Assembly (NCBI GenBank): GCA_022792885.1
Contig: JAAWBX010000030.1
Span: forward strand, 1 to 34,392
DNA from: Lachnospiraceae bacterium
GTDB taxonomy: Bacteria > Bacillota > Clostridia > Lachnospirales > Lachnospiraceae
Length of the DNA: 34,392 bases
Direction of reading: 5' to 3'
A model generated the notes under the pieces. It saw only the letters and a list, made by a program, of their open reading frames with translations, was not told the origin of the DNA and did not search any database. The stretch's first letter is position 1, and every line of letters begins with the position of its first letter. Position numbers and translations under genes: made by a program. Below, one piece after another: positions 1 to 7,055 of this stretch.

Positions 1-40
1 CAACTCTTTCAGAATAACCAGCTATACTTACCCTTATTTT

Positions 41-63
41 AGACCAGCGAATATCGGTGGTCT
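41..63. repeat. imperfect inverted repeat (hairpin) at left edge
   Basis: Two 10-base arms (41-50 and 54-63) pair at nine of ten positions around a 3-base ATA loop, with one G-G mismatch. On the plus strand it is followed by TATTTC, so it could be a weak terminator for a plus-strand gene lying left of the window. It sits in AT-rich DNA unlike the GC-rich genes to the right. Confidence 0.4.
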
Positions 64-128
64 TATTTCAATATTCAAAATCTCGCGTAAAACTTTTTGC
101 CTAAAATCATCAATTTACTATTGACTTT

Positions 129-503
129 TTATTTGCAGGCTTTCCAATGACAGAAAACCACCGGCTTTAAGGCAATGCCCCGCTCCTTCGCATAAGCCGC
201 AAACTGACGTCCCATCCGGGCCGGATACGGATACCCCATCACGCCCGGCGTCATCCGCGCATACATGTTCTCCATGAGCGCCAGGTAATCTTCTTTCCGG
301 ATTCGATCCCGCCGCCCTTCATATAAGGCTTCCATGCCGGGAACCCGAAGCCCGTAATAAGCGGCCATGTTCGCGGCGTTCGTGCTTCCGCAACCGGCTT
401 TTCGCTGCCATTCGCCCGGAAACCATTCCTGATTTCCCCCGTACCCGGCCCGTTTCCCGTCCTCCTCCTGTACAAAAGGGAACTCGAGTTCTATGATCTT
501 CAT
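129..503 (-). CDS. papain/C39-like cysteine peptidase-like protein, probably 3'-truncated
   Basis: A 124-residue protein whose N-terminal half carries NQEWFPGEWQRKAGCGSTNAANMAAYYG. This resembles the Gln...Cys-Gly active-site block at the start of papain-fold (C39-like) peptidase domains, with the candidate nucleophile in AGCGSTNAAN. Such domains normally continue for another 60-100 residues and supply a catalytic His and Asp/Asn. Here the frame stops right after PVVFCHWKACK. The DNA beyond the stop (1-128) turns AT-rich and no frame continues the domain, so the gene looks cut by a rearrangement. The start at 503 follows an AGAGGGTGAAGG-like ribosome binding site. It lies 43 bases downstream of the traX-like gene on the same strand, probably in one transcript. 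The family is inferred from a short motif only, so function is uncertain. Confidence 0.5.
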   Translation of the reverse strand: MKIIELEFPFVQEEDGKRAGYGGNQEWFPGEWQRKAGCGSTNAANMAAYYGLRVPGMEALYEGRRDRIRKEDYLALMENMYARMTPGVMGYPYPARMGRQFAAYAKERGIALKPVVFCHWKACK

Positions 504-546
504 TCCTTCACCCTCTTTCCGGCAAACGCCCCGCCCTTCTCTGCCC

Positions 547-1233
547 CTATCCGGGCAAAACTCCGCGCAGAAATACCAATATCAGAATATGGAGCGGGTA
601 AGCCAGATAAAACAGATATTTGCAGGTTCCGGGACCTCTTCTGCCGTTATAACATCTCACAATCGGCAGCGCCAGAATCCCCAAAAACTCTATGCCGCCC
701 ATAAAAAACAGAATCGCGGCCGGCGCCGGATACCAGGTATCCGCCCGACGCCCCGCGTACCAGAACAAAAGGATCAAACAGACCCCTTCCGCCCCGTAAT
801 CCGCCCGTACAAGCCAACCTAACACACAGGCGGCCAGATAACACGATATCATCAAAACACGCTTCCCGGCTTTTTCCGCCCGGTCGCCGGCACAGATTCC
901 CATGAGGCCCAGCGCCAGGGTAAAAAACACGTTCTGCCCGGCCGCATCGAACGGGACGCCATACAGCATCATGTCAAAAGGAATTTCCGAAACCGCCGCA
1001 AATATCAGGAGATTCCGCAAATATCTTCCCACATTTTTTGTATGACGATAACCCTCCGTAAGCAAAAAACAGTAAAGAGGAAACGCCAGCCGCCCGATCC
1101 CGCGAAGAAGATACCAGATCCCGCTTCCCGGAGAAAAAAACACAAGCCCCGTGTGATCCAGGACCATGGCGACGAGCGCGAGAATCTTCAGTTCGGTTCC
1201 GTTCAACCCGGCGCGTTTCTTTCTTTCCCGCAT
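547..1233 (-). CDS. TraX-family polytopic membrane protein
   Basis: A 228-residue integral membrane protein. Its start, GLNGTELKILALVAMVLDHTG, followed by an LLRGIGRLAFPLYCFLLTEGY segment, is characteristic of the TraX family (F-plasmid TraX acetylates pilin). Hydrophobic stretches suggest about seven or eight transmembrane segments, ending in a LAYPLHILILVFLRG helix. I chose the ATG at 1233 because a GGGGGAGG ribosome binding site lies 6 bases upstream; the upstream in-frame extension is unconserved-looking and Arg-rich. No conjugation genes are present. Chromosomal TraX-like proteins are common in Firmicutes and their role is mostly unknown; acyl transfer to a surface component is only an inference. 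It is probably co-transcribed with the truncated peptidase-like gene downstream. Confidence 0.85.
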   Translation of the reverse strand: MRERKKRAGLNGTELKILALVAMVLDHTGLVFFSPGSGIWYLLRGIGRLAFPLYCFLLTEGYRHTKNVGRYLRNLLIFAAVSEIPFDMMLYGVPFDAAGQNVFFTLALGLMGICAGDRAEKAGKRVLMISCYLAACVLGWLVRADYGAEGVCLILLFWYAGRRADTWYPAPAAILFFMGGIEFLGILALPIVRCYNGRRGPGTCKYLFYLAYPLHILILVFLRGVLPG

Positions 1234-1270
1234 AGCGGCCTCCCCCTTTCGTCCGGGACTTTCACAGTAA

Positions 1271-1298
1271 AGTTTATCACAAGTTCCCGCGTTTTCAA
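1271..1298 (-). promoter_or_regulatory. predicted sigma-A promoter of the traX-like gene
   Basis: On the minus strand TTGAAA (1298-1293) is separated by 16 bases from TAAACT (1276-1271). The predicted start of transcription lies about 30 bases before the ATG at 1233. Five of six bases match at -35 and four of six at -10. Confidence 0.45.
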
Positions 1299-1329
1299 TA
1301 CTTTTCCCCTCCCGGCGGCGCAAAAAAGC

Positions 1330-1357
1330 TTGCAAATCCCTGAAATTCCTGTAGAAT
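1330..1357 (+). promoter_or_regulatory. predicted promoter of the ABC-F gene
   Basis: TTGCAA (1330-1335), 16 bases, TAGAAT (1352-1357). It lies back to back with the traX promoter. The short leader holds a perfect 6-bp hairpin, GCGCGT/ACGCGC (1370-1375 and 1382-1387), just ahead of the AAGAAAGGAAC ribosome binding region. Confidence 0.5.
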
Positions 1358-1413
1358 AAGGATTCGGACGCGCGTCGGGAAACGCGCAAAACAACTAAGA
1401 AAGGAACGGGAAT

Positions 1414-3048
1414 ATGATCAGTGCAAATAATGTTACTCTGCGAATCGGGAAAAAGGCCCTGTTTGAAGATGTCAACATCAAATTTACCGAAGGCAACTGC
1501 TATGGCCTGATCGGCGCGAACGGCGCCGGAAAGTCCACCTTTTTAAAGATTTTATCCGGGCAGTTGGAGCCGAGCAAGGGCGATGTGAGCATCACCCCCG
1601 GCCAGCGCCTGTCCTTCCTTCAGCAGGATCATTTTAAATACGACGACTGTGTCGTTCTGGATACGGTCATGATGGGAAACGCCAGGCTTTTTGAAATCAT
1701 GAAAGAGAAGGACGCCATCTACGCCAAAGAAGATTTTTCGGAGGAGGACGGCATAAGAGCTGCCGATCTGGAAGCGGAATTTGCGGGATTAAACGGCTGG
1801 GAAGCCGAATCCGACGCGGCCACCCTGTTAAACGGACTCGGGATCGAGACCGAATACCACAACCAGATCATGAAAGATTTGGACGGCAGCCTGAAGGTAA
1901 AAGTCCTCTTAGCCCAGGCCCTGTTCGGCAATCCGGACATCCTTCTTCTGGACGAGCCGACCAACCACCTGGATCTGGACGCGATCGCCTGGCTGGAGGA
2001 ATTTCTGATCAATTTCGAGAACACCGTTATCGTCGTTTCTCACGACCGGTATTTCCTGAACAAAGTCTGCACCCATACCGCCGACATCGATTACGCGAAG
2101 ATTCAGCTCTACGCCGGCAATTACGATTTCTGGTATGAATCCAGTCAGCTTATGGTCCGCCAGATGCGGGAAGCCAACAAGAAAAAAGAGGAGAAGATCA
2201 AGGAACTCCAGGAATTTATCCAGCGCTTCTCGGCCAACGCCTCCAAATCCAAGCAGGCCACGGCCAGAAAACGGGCCCTGGAAAAAATCGAACTCGACGA
2301 GATCCGCCCCTCCAGCCGCAAGTACCCTTATATCGATTTCCGCCCGGAGCGCGAGATCGGCAACGAAGTCCTGACCGTGGAAAACTTATCCAAGACGATC
2401 GGCGGCGTCAAGGTGCTGGACAACCTCTCTTTTATTTTGAATCGGAACGACAAAGTCGCCTTCATCGGCCCGGACGAACTGGCCAAGACGACGCTGTTTC
2501 AGATTCTGTCCGGGGAAATGGAACCGGACGAGGGTTCCTACAAGTGGGGCATCACCACTTCCCAGGCCTATTTTGCCAAGGATAACACGGATATTTTTGA
2601 CAGCGACCTGACCATCACCGACTGGCTGACCCAGTATTCTCCGGTCAAAGACGTCACCTATGTCCGGGGCTTCTTAGGACGGATGCTTTTCGCGGGGGAC
2701 GACGGCATGAAGAAACTCCGCGTTCTCTCCGGCGGCGAGAAGGTCCGCTGCCAGCTCTCCATGATGATGATTCAGGCCGCGAACGTCCTGCTGTTCGACG
2801 AGCCGACCAACCACCTGGACATGGAATCCATCACGGCCTTAAACAACGGACTGATCAAGTTCCCCGGCGTTATTCTGTTCTCCTGCCATGACCATCAGTT
2901 TGTCCAGACCACGGCCAACCGGATTATGGAAATCACGCCGAACGGCCTGATCGACAAAATCACCACCTACGACGAATACCTGGCAAACGACGCCATGGCG
3001 AGAAAACGTTCGGTCTACACCGCAAGGCGGGAGGACGACGAGAATTAA
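1414..3048 (+). CDS. ABC-F family ATPase (YkpA/YbiT-like)
   Basis: A 544-residue soluble protein with two ATP-binding cassettes and no membrane segments, joined by a charged, coiled linker (about residues 245-305), the layout of ABC-F translation factors. NBD1 has an intact Walker A GANGAGKST (34-42) and Walker B LLLDEPTNHLD. Its signature, normally LSGxxK, reads LDGSLK (156-161). NBD2 has an intact signature LSGGEK (438-443) and LLFDEPTNHLD, but its P-loop reads GPDELAKTT (352-360), with Ala in place of the Gly before the catalytic Lys. Both changes fall in the same composite ATP site. ABC-F proteins bind the ribosomal E site and modulate translation; some give antibiotic resistance. The overall sequence is closest to the YkpA/YbiT type rather than to known resistance factors. 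It is monocistronic and ends in a strong terminator. Confidence 0.93.
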   Translation: MISANNVTLRIGKKALFEDVNIKFTEGNCYGLIGANGAGKSTFLKILSGQLEPSKGDVSITPGQRLSFLQQDHFKYDDCVVLDTVMMGNARLFEIMKEKDAIYAKEDFSEEDGIRAADLEAEFAGLNGWEAESDAATLLNGLGIETEYHNQIMKDLDGSLKVKVLLAQALFGNPDILLLDEPTNHLDLDAIAWLEEFLINFENTVIVVSHDRYFLNKVCTHTADIDYAKIQLYAGNYDFWYESSQLMVRQMREANKKKEEKIKELQEFIQRFSANASKSKQATARKRALEKIELDEIRPSSRKYPYIDFRPEREIGNEVLTVENLSKTIGGVKVLDNLSFILNRNDKVAFIGPDELAKTTLFQILSGEMEPDEGSYKWGITTSQAYFAKDNTDIFDSDLTITDWLTQYSPVKDVTYVRGFLGRMLFAGDDGMKKLRVLSGGEKVRCQLSMMMIQAANVLLFDEPTNHLDMESITALNNGLIKFPGVILFSCHDHQFVQTTANRIMEITPNGLIDKITTYDEYLANDAMARKRSVYTARREDDEN

Positions 3049-3088
3049 CATCCTAACATTTTCAGATTATGCGCTCCGGCCTTTCCGC

Positions 3089-3118
3089 AAAAAGAGCCTC
3101 TTGACAGAGGCTCTTTTT
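3089..3118 (+). terminator. rho-independent terminator of the ABC-F gene
   Basis: A perfect 13-bp stem, AAAAAGAGCCTCT pairing with AGAGGCTCTTTTT, around a TGAC loop. It ends in a T-run and lies 41 bases after the ABC-F stop codon. The flanking A and T runs would let it work in both directions. Confidence 0.93.
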
Positions 3119-3132
3119 CGTGTTAATATAAT
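3101..3132 (+). promoter_or_regulatory. predicted promoter of the FabT-like regulator
   Basis: A consensus TTGACA (3101-3106) lies in the loop of the preceding terminator. At 17 bases it is followed by TAATAT (3124-3129), and overlapping this is a perfect TATAAT (3127-3132) at 20 bases. Either -10 places the start of transcription near 3136-3139, on top of the dyad operator. This would leave a leader of about 240 bases. Confidence 0.5.
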
Positions 3133-3138
3133 TCGAAC

Positions 3139-3176
3139 TTCAAACTATTTGAATTTTAAATCATTAAAAATTCAAA
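3139..3176. promoter_or_regulatory. AT-rich dyad operator, candidate FabT-type sites
   Basis: Two overlapping inverted repeats. The first is TTCAAA-CTA-TTTGAA (3139-3153). The second is TTTGAATTTT (3148-3157) and AAAATTCAAA (3167-3176), a perfect 10-bp arm pair 9 bases apart. The TTTGA/TCAAA half-site is the kind known for FabT in streptococci. It sits at the predicted start of transcription, which suggests autorepression by the regulator downstream. The link is an inference. Confidence 0.55.
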
Positions 3177-3381
3177 GTTTTATACAAAACAATCGTTATA
3201 TATGGCGAATCTCCGACCCTGGCCGATATCAATGGCCCGATCTTCTGCGTTGTCGGAACGGTTCCGGGCGCGGATACTCCTGTTAAACGATAATAACATA
3301 TGTAACGAATCAAAATACGGCTCTGCATCGCAGGAATTACGCCGCATATATCACTTGACAGAATGTAAATAAGGAGGCTTT

Positions 3382-3858
3382 ATGACCGGACAGGAAGAAA
3401 AACGGCTAAACGATTTCTTTGTTCACGTCTTTAACAAAATCACGATCTGGGAAAACCAGGCGCTGACCTGCACGAAGACCAAAGACCTTTCCTTAAAGGA
3501 ACTGCATGTCCTGGAGGCCGTGGCAGAGCACTCTTTATCCGGACAGGATACCATGGCGGCCATCGCCGACACCCTGTCCATCCGGGCCAGTTCCCTGACT
3601 GCCTCCGTGAATACGCTGGTGCGGAAAGGCTACCTCTCCCGAATCCACGACGAGGAAGACCGCCGCCTGATCCATATCGCCCTGACGGAAAAGGGGGAAG
3701 AAGCGAACCGTCTTCACAGCGAATTTCATACGCAGATGATACGCGGAGCGGTCAAAGGGCTCAGCGAGACGGAACTTGCCGTTCTGCTCCAGTCGCTGAC
3801 GCAGCTCAATCATTTCTTTACCGACATGATTCGAATCGGAACGCCCGACCGAGGATAA
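3382..3858 (+). CDS. MarR-family regulator, FabT-like
   Basis: A 158-residue winged-helix regulator. Helices about 5-40 and 120-150 would form the dimer interface. The recognition region reads IADTLSIRASSLTASVNTLVRKGYL, and the wing is RIHDEEDRRLIHIALTEKG, the MarR DxRxxxxxLT signature. The pattern KDLSLKELHVLEAV near the N-terminus and LHSEFHTQMIRG later match FabT, the regulator of fatty-acid synthesis, better than generic MarR proteins. The ATG follows AAGGAGG by a short spacer. The next gene is DegV, the family that includes the FakB fatty-acid carrier, which supports a lipid-sensing role. No fab synthesis genes are in the window, so it may act elsewhere as well as on its own promoter. 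Confidence 0.85.
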   Translation: MTGQEEKRLNDFFVHVFNKITIWENQALTCTKTKDLSLKELHVLEAVAEHSLSGQDTMAAIADTLSIRASSLTASVNTLVRKGYLSRIHDEEDRRLIHIALTEKGEEANRLHSEFHTQMIRGAVKGLSETELAVLLQSLTQLNHFFTDMIRIGTPDRG

Positions 3859-3918
3859 CGCAAAAAACTCTTTGTTTGAAAATTTTTTAAAGAAAAGATA
3901 TAGAAAGGACGATTGATT

Positions 3919-4761
3919 ATGGCAATTCGTTTTCTGACAGACTCCACTTCGGATATCACCCCCGAGGAGGCCCGCGCGCGCGGAATTTTCCTGGTCCCCA
4001 TGGAAGTCTCTTTCGGCGACGTCTCCTACCGGGACAACTATGACATCACCCACGAAGAATTTTATGAAAAACTGGTTCGCGCAAAAACGCTCCCGACCAC
4101 CAGCCAGCCGGCTCCCGCGGATTTCCTTCCCTTCTTTGAAGAAGCGAAAGAGAAAGGCGACACCCTGATCTGTCTCCTGATCTCCGCCGCTTTAAGCGGC
4201 ACCGTCCAAAGCGCGATCCTGGCCAAGGAAATCTGCCAATACGAATCCATCTACATCATCGATTCCAAAGAAGCGATCGTCGGACTGCGTATGCTGGTGG
4301 ATCTCGGTTTCCGTCTCCTTGAGGAAGGCAAGAGCGCGGAGGAGATTGTAGCCGAGCTGGAATCGGCGAAAACCCGCGTGCGCCTCTTCGCCCTGGTCGA
4401 CACGCTGGAATATTTACATAAAGGCGGCCGCTTATCCGCCGCCACCGCGGTCGTGGGCACGATCCTGAAAGTAAAACCCCTGGTCACGTTAAAGAACGGC
4501 GAACTGGCCGTTTTGGGCAAAGGGCGCGGCGTCAAAGACGCCATCCGCACCCTGCTTTCGCTGGCGGGGGACGATTTACACGCGGATCCCAGGCTTCCGG
4601 TTTATTACGGCTACAGCCGGGATAAAAGCCTCTGCGAAGAGCTCCGGGCCGCCGTCGAAGAAAAATACGCCCCGAAAGGCTCCCCGCTCTACTCGATCGG
4701 CGCCGTCATCGGAACGCATGTCGGCCCCGGCGGCGCCGTGTTCGGTTATCTGGAACGGTAG
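3919..4761 (+). CDS. DegV family (FakB-like) fatty-acid-binding protein
   Basis: A 280-residue two-domain DegV protein. Visible family motifs are the N-terminal FLTDSTSDI, PTTSQPAPADF, ISAALSGTVQSA, the LEYLHKGGRLSAATAVVG block and the C-terminal GAVIGTHVGPGGAVF. DegV proteins bind one fatty acid. As FakB they present it to the kinase FakA for phosphorylation, the entry route for exogenous fatty acids in Firmicutes. No FakA is in the window. I took the ATG at 3919 rather than the in-frame TTG at 3913 because the GAAAGGAC ribosome binding site fits it better. It starts 60 bases after the FabT-like gene. An AT-rich TTTGAAAATTTTTTAAAG stretch (3875-3892) in that gap resembles the upstream operator half-sites. 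Confidence 0.92.
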   Translation: MAIRFLTDSTSDITPEEARARGIFLVPMEVSFGDVSYRDNYDITHEEFYEKLVRAKTLPTTSQPAPADFLPFFEEAKEKGDTLICLLISAALSGTVQSAILAKEICQYESIYIIDSKEAIVGLRMLVDLGFRLLEEGKSAEEIVAELESAKTRVRLFALVDTLEYLHKGGRLSAATAVVGTILKVKPLVTLKNGELAVLGKGRGVKDAIRTLLSLAGDDLHADPRLPVYYGYSRDKSLCEELRAAVEEKYAPKGSPLYSIGAVIGTHVGPGGAVFGYLER

Positions 4762-4785
4762 TTGAAAAAGCGCCCGCGCAGATCC

Positions 4786-5928
4786 TTAATAATTCCCCAG
4801 GATCTTAAAATACGGCGCTTCCTCCAAAACGCCCCGAAGCGCGTTCTTCACGTTCGGGTTGCTTAAGTTCCCCTCAAAATCCACAAAAAACCGATACTCC
4901 CAGGCTTTATTGGGAACCGGCCTCGATTCGATCTTACACAGATTCAGATTATTGTAAATAAAATGGGACAAAAGCCGGTACAAAGAACCGGGCTCATGCG
5001 CCGCTTCGAAGCAAATACTCACCCGCTTCGAAGCTTCGCTGTAGATCTTTTTGCTGGAGACGATAATAAAGCGGGTCGTGTTATCCGGATTGTCGGCGAT
5101 ATTCCGCTTCAACACCTCCAGCCCGTACAATTCCGCGCAGATCTCGCCCGCGATCGCCGCGCTGGTAATCTCTTTATCTTCCAGGATCTTCCGGGCGCCG
5201 GCCGCCGTATTCTCGTTCTCGACGGGACGAATCGCCGCGTGTTCGCTCAGGAAATTCTTGCACTGCATCAGCCCCTGCGGATGGGAATAAACGATCTTCA
5301 GATCCTCCACCTTCGCCCCCGGAAGTCCCAGAAGCACATGGTTCACCTTCAGATATTCCTCCCCGACAATATAATTGTCATAATGCATCAGAAGATCGTG
5401 GACGTCGCCGACCTGGCCCGTCCGGGAATTATCGAAAGGCAGCACCGCGTAATCCGCCATTCCGCCGCAGATCGCCTTCATGGCCTCGTCAAACGTCTTC
5501 ACATTAAAATTATACACATCCCGGCCGAAATACTGAAACATGGCCGCCTGGCTGTAGGAGCCCTCCACGCCCTGGTATACGACCTTGGCCTTCTTCTTCG
5601 GGATAATCGGCAGCATTTCAAAAGGGATCGCACCCACCATGCCCCGCTCCGCCATCAGCTGATACTGATACTTACGGCTGATGGACATAACCTGGGAAAA
5701 CAGCTCCGCCGCGCTGTTCTTATTAAACGCGTTCCCGGCTTCCTCCTGAAGCATCGCAATCTTCTGTTTCTCCCGCTCCAGATCCTGCACCGGGCGTCCC
5801 GCGCTCATCTTATACTCCGCGATCTGCCCGCAAAGTTCCATCCGCTTCTCAAACTGCCTTAAAAGTTCCCTGTCTATCCTGTCTATCTCACGCCTTAATT
5901 CCGTCAGATCGTTCTCCCGTTCCGTCAT
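4786..5928 (-). CDS. pheA: bifunctional chorismate mutase / prephenate dehydratase (P-protein)
   Basis: About 380 residues with three domains in the order of the P-protein. The N-terminal AroQ chorismate mutase begins LTELRREIDRIDRELLRQF. The prephenate dehydratase domain starts near VVYQGVEGSYSQAAMFQYFG and includes VLPFDNSRTGQV and the catalytic-region motif DNTTRFIIV. A C-terminal ACT domain has EPGSLYRLLSHF and the ESRP phenylalanine-binding motif, so feedback inhibition by phenylalanine is expected. It converts chorismate to phenylpyruvate in the cytosol. An upstream in-frame TTG (5955) exists; I prefer the ATG at 5928, preceded by GAGAGG. It lies downstream of the DAHP synthase gene on the same strand, in the same operon. 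Confidence 0.95.
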   Translation of the reverse strand: MTERENDLTELRREIDRIDRELLRQFEKRMELCGQIAEYKMSAGRPVQDLEREKQKIAMLQEEAGNAFNKNSAAELFSQVMSISRKYQYQLMAERGMVGAIPFEMLPIIPKKKAKVVYQGVEGSYSQAAMFQYFGRDVYNFNVKTFDEAMKAICGGMADYAVLPFDNSRTGQVGDVHDLLMHYDNYIVGEEYLKVNHVLLGLPGAKVEDLKIVYSHPQGLMQCKNFLSEHAAIRPVENENTAAGARKILEDKEITSAAIAGEICAELYGLEVLKRNIADNPDNTTRFIIVSSKKIYSEASKRVSICFEAAHEPGSLYRLLSHFIYNNLNLCKIESRPVPNKAWEYRFFVDFEGNLSNPNVKNALRGVLEEAPYFKILGNY

Positions 5929-5974
5929 CCGCTTCGCCCTCTCTTTATCCGTCAAAAGAAACCGTCCTAAACAC

Positions 5975-7003
5975 TCACACCATATCCGCCATCTCGTACA
6001 AAAGCCGCTCGGTCTTCGCCCAGCCCAGACACGGATCCGTGATCGAACGCCCGTAAACGCCGTCCCCCACTTTCTGGCTGCCGTCCTCCAGATAGCTCTC
6101 GATCATAACCCCCTTCACCAGGTCCGCCACATTCCGCGAATGCCTGCGGCTGTGAAGCACTTCCTTTGTGATCCGGATCTGCTCGGCAAACTTCTTCCCG
6201 GAATTGGCGTGATTCGTATCCACCACACAGGCCGGATGCTTCAGTTCCGTCTTCGCATACAGTTCATACAGCATCTGAAGGTCCTCGTAATGATAATTCG
6301 GGACATTCCGCCCGCTGGCGTCCACATACCCCCGCAGAATCGCGTGCGCGTAAGGGTTCCCGTCGGAAACCACCTCCCAGCCGCGAAACGCAAAATGATG
6401 GGAGCTCTGCGCCGCCGTAACGGAATTCATCATCACCGACAGATCCCCGCCCGTAGGGTTCTTCAGGCCGCAGGCGATATCGAACCCGCTGACCACAAGA
6501 CGGTGCTGCTGGTCCTCCACCGACCGCGCCCCCACCGCCATATAAGAAATCAGATCCGAAAGATACTCGTAATTCTCCGGATACAGAAGTTCGTCGGCCG
6601 TTGTCAGGCCGGTCTCCTGCACCACCTTCATGTGAAGCCGCCGGACCGCCAGCATCCCCGCGTACAGATCCGAAACCGCCTCCGGATTGGGCTGATGAAA
6701 CAGCCCCTTATATCCGCTCCCGGTAGTCCTCGGCTTGCTCGTATAGATCCTGGGAATCAGAAGAAGCTTCTCCGCCACCTTCTCCCCGATCCGGGCCAGA
6801 CGCTCCACGTAATCCAACACCGCGTCCTCCCGGTCCGCCGAACAGGGACCGATGACCACAAGAAACCGATCATCCTCCCCCGTTAAAACGCGCTTAATCT
6901 CCCCGTCTCTTTTTTTCTTCGCCCGGCGCTCCAAAGCCTCCAGCGGAAACTGCTGCTTCGTCTCCGACGGCGTCGGCATCTGACTGATATATTCAAATCC
7001 CAT
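5975..7003 (-). CDS. aroF: 3-deoxy-7-phosphoheptulonate (DAHP) synthase, class I
   Basis: A 342-residue enzyme catalysing condensation of phosphoenolpyruvate with erythrose-4-phosphate, the first step of the shikimate pathway. Family motifs run in order: VVIGPCSADREDAV, IYTSKPRTTGSGYKG, VGARSVEDQQHR, GLKNPTGGDLSV, VVDTNHANSGKK, VMIESYLEDGSQ and GRSITDPCLGW. Metal-binding Cys (GPCS), His (NHANSGK), Glu (ESYLEDG) and Asp (SITDPCLGW) are all present. The length fits the AroF/G/H (type I-alpha) subfamily. The ATG follows GGGAGAACAGG closely. It is in an operon with the lactonase upstream and pheA downstream. Which aromatic amino acid inhibits it cannot be read from the sequence; linkage to pheA suggests phenylalanine. 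Confidence 0.96.
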   Translation of the reverse strand: MGFEYISQMPTPSETKQQFPLEALERRAKKKRDGEIKRVLTGEDDRFLVVIGPCSADREDAVLDYVERLARIGEKVAEKLLLIPRIYTSKPRTTGSGYKGLFHQPNPEAVSDLYAGMLAVRRLHMKVVQETGLTTADELLYPENYEYLSDLISYMAVGARSVEDQQHRLVVSGFDIACGLKNPTGGDLSVMMNSVTAAQSSHHFAFRGWEVVSDGNPYAHAILRGYVDASGRNVPNYHYEDLQMLYELYAKTELKHPACVVDTNHANSGKKFAEQIRITKEVLHSRRHSRNVADLVKGVMIESYLEDGSQKVGDGVYGRSITDPCLGWAKTERLLYEMADMV

Positions 7004-7055
7004 CCTGTTCTCCCGGATTATGCGCCGCCTCTCCCGCGCGCCGTCCCCGGACCGC

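Larger units (their letters stand above)
3049..3381. other. intergenic region between ABC-F gene and FabT-like regulator
   Basis: This 333-base stretch holds, in order, the ABC-F terminator, a promoter that reuses the terminator loop, an AT-rich operator with repeated TTCAAA half-sites, and a GC-richer segment (3171-3293). Read in one frame, that segment gives a protein-like tail ending ...GADTPVKR before a stop at 3291-3293. It has no start codon and may be a decayed gene. A lone TTGACA at 3355-3360 has no usable -10 before the start codon. Confidence 0.6.

Noticed and set aside
547-1233. Evidence for an integrated conjugative element from the TraX-like gene
   Set aside because: There is no relaxase, coupling protein, integrase, type IV secretion gene or attachment site in the window. 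TraX-like genes are also found on chromosomes without such elements.
3355-3382. TTGACA just before the FabT-like gene as its promoter
   Set aside because: A -10 at normal spacing would overlap the start codon, and the ribosome binding site would fall upstream of the transcript start.
3876-3904. TTGAAA-17-TATAGA as a separate degV promoter
   Set aside because: Transcription would start after the ribosome binding site, so the degV message would lose it. The sequence is more useful as a possible regulator site.
4963-5862. Long plus-strand open frame of 299 codons opposite pheA
   Set aside because: It is antisense to a gene with clear P-protein domains, and its translation is rich in Arg, His and Leu in the way expected of a GC-rich antisense frame. 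No family motif or ribosome binding site was seen.
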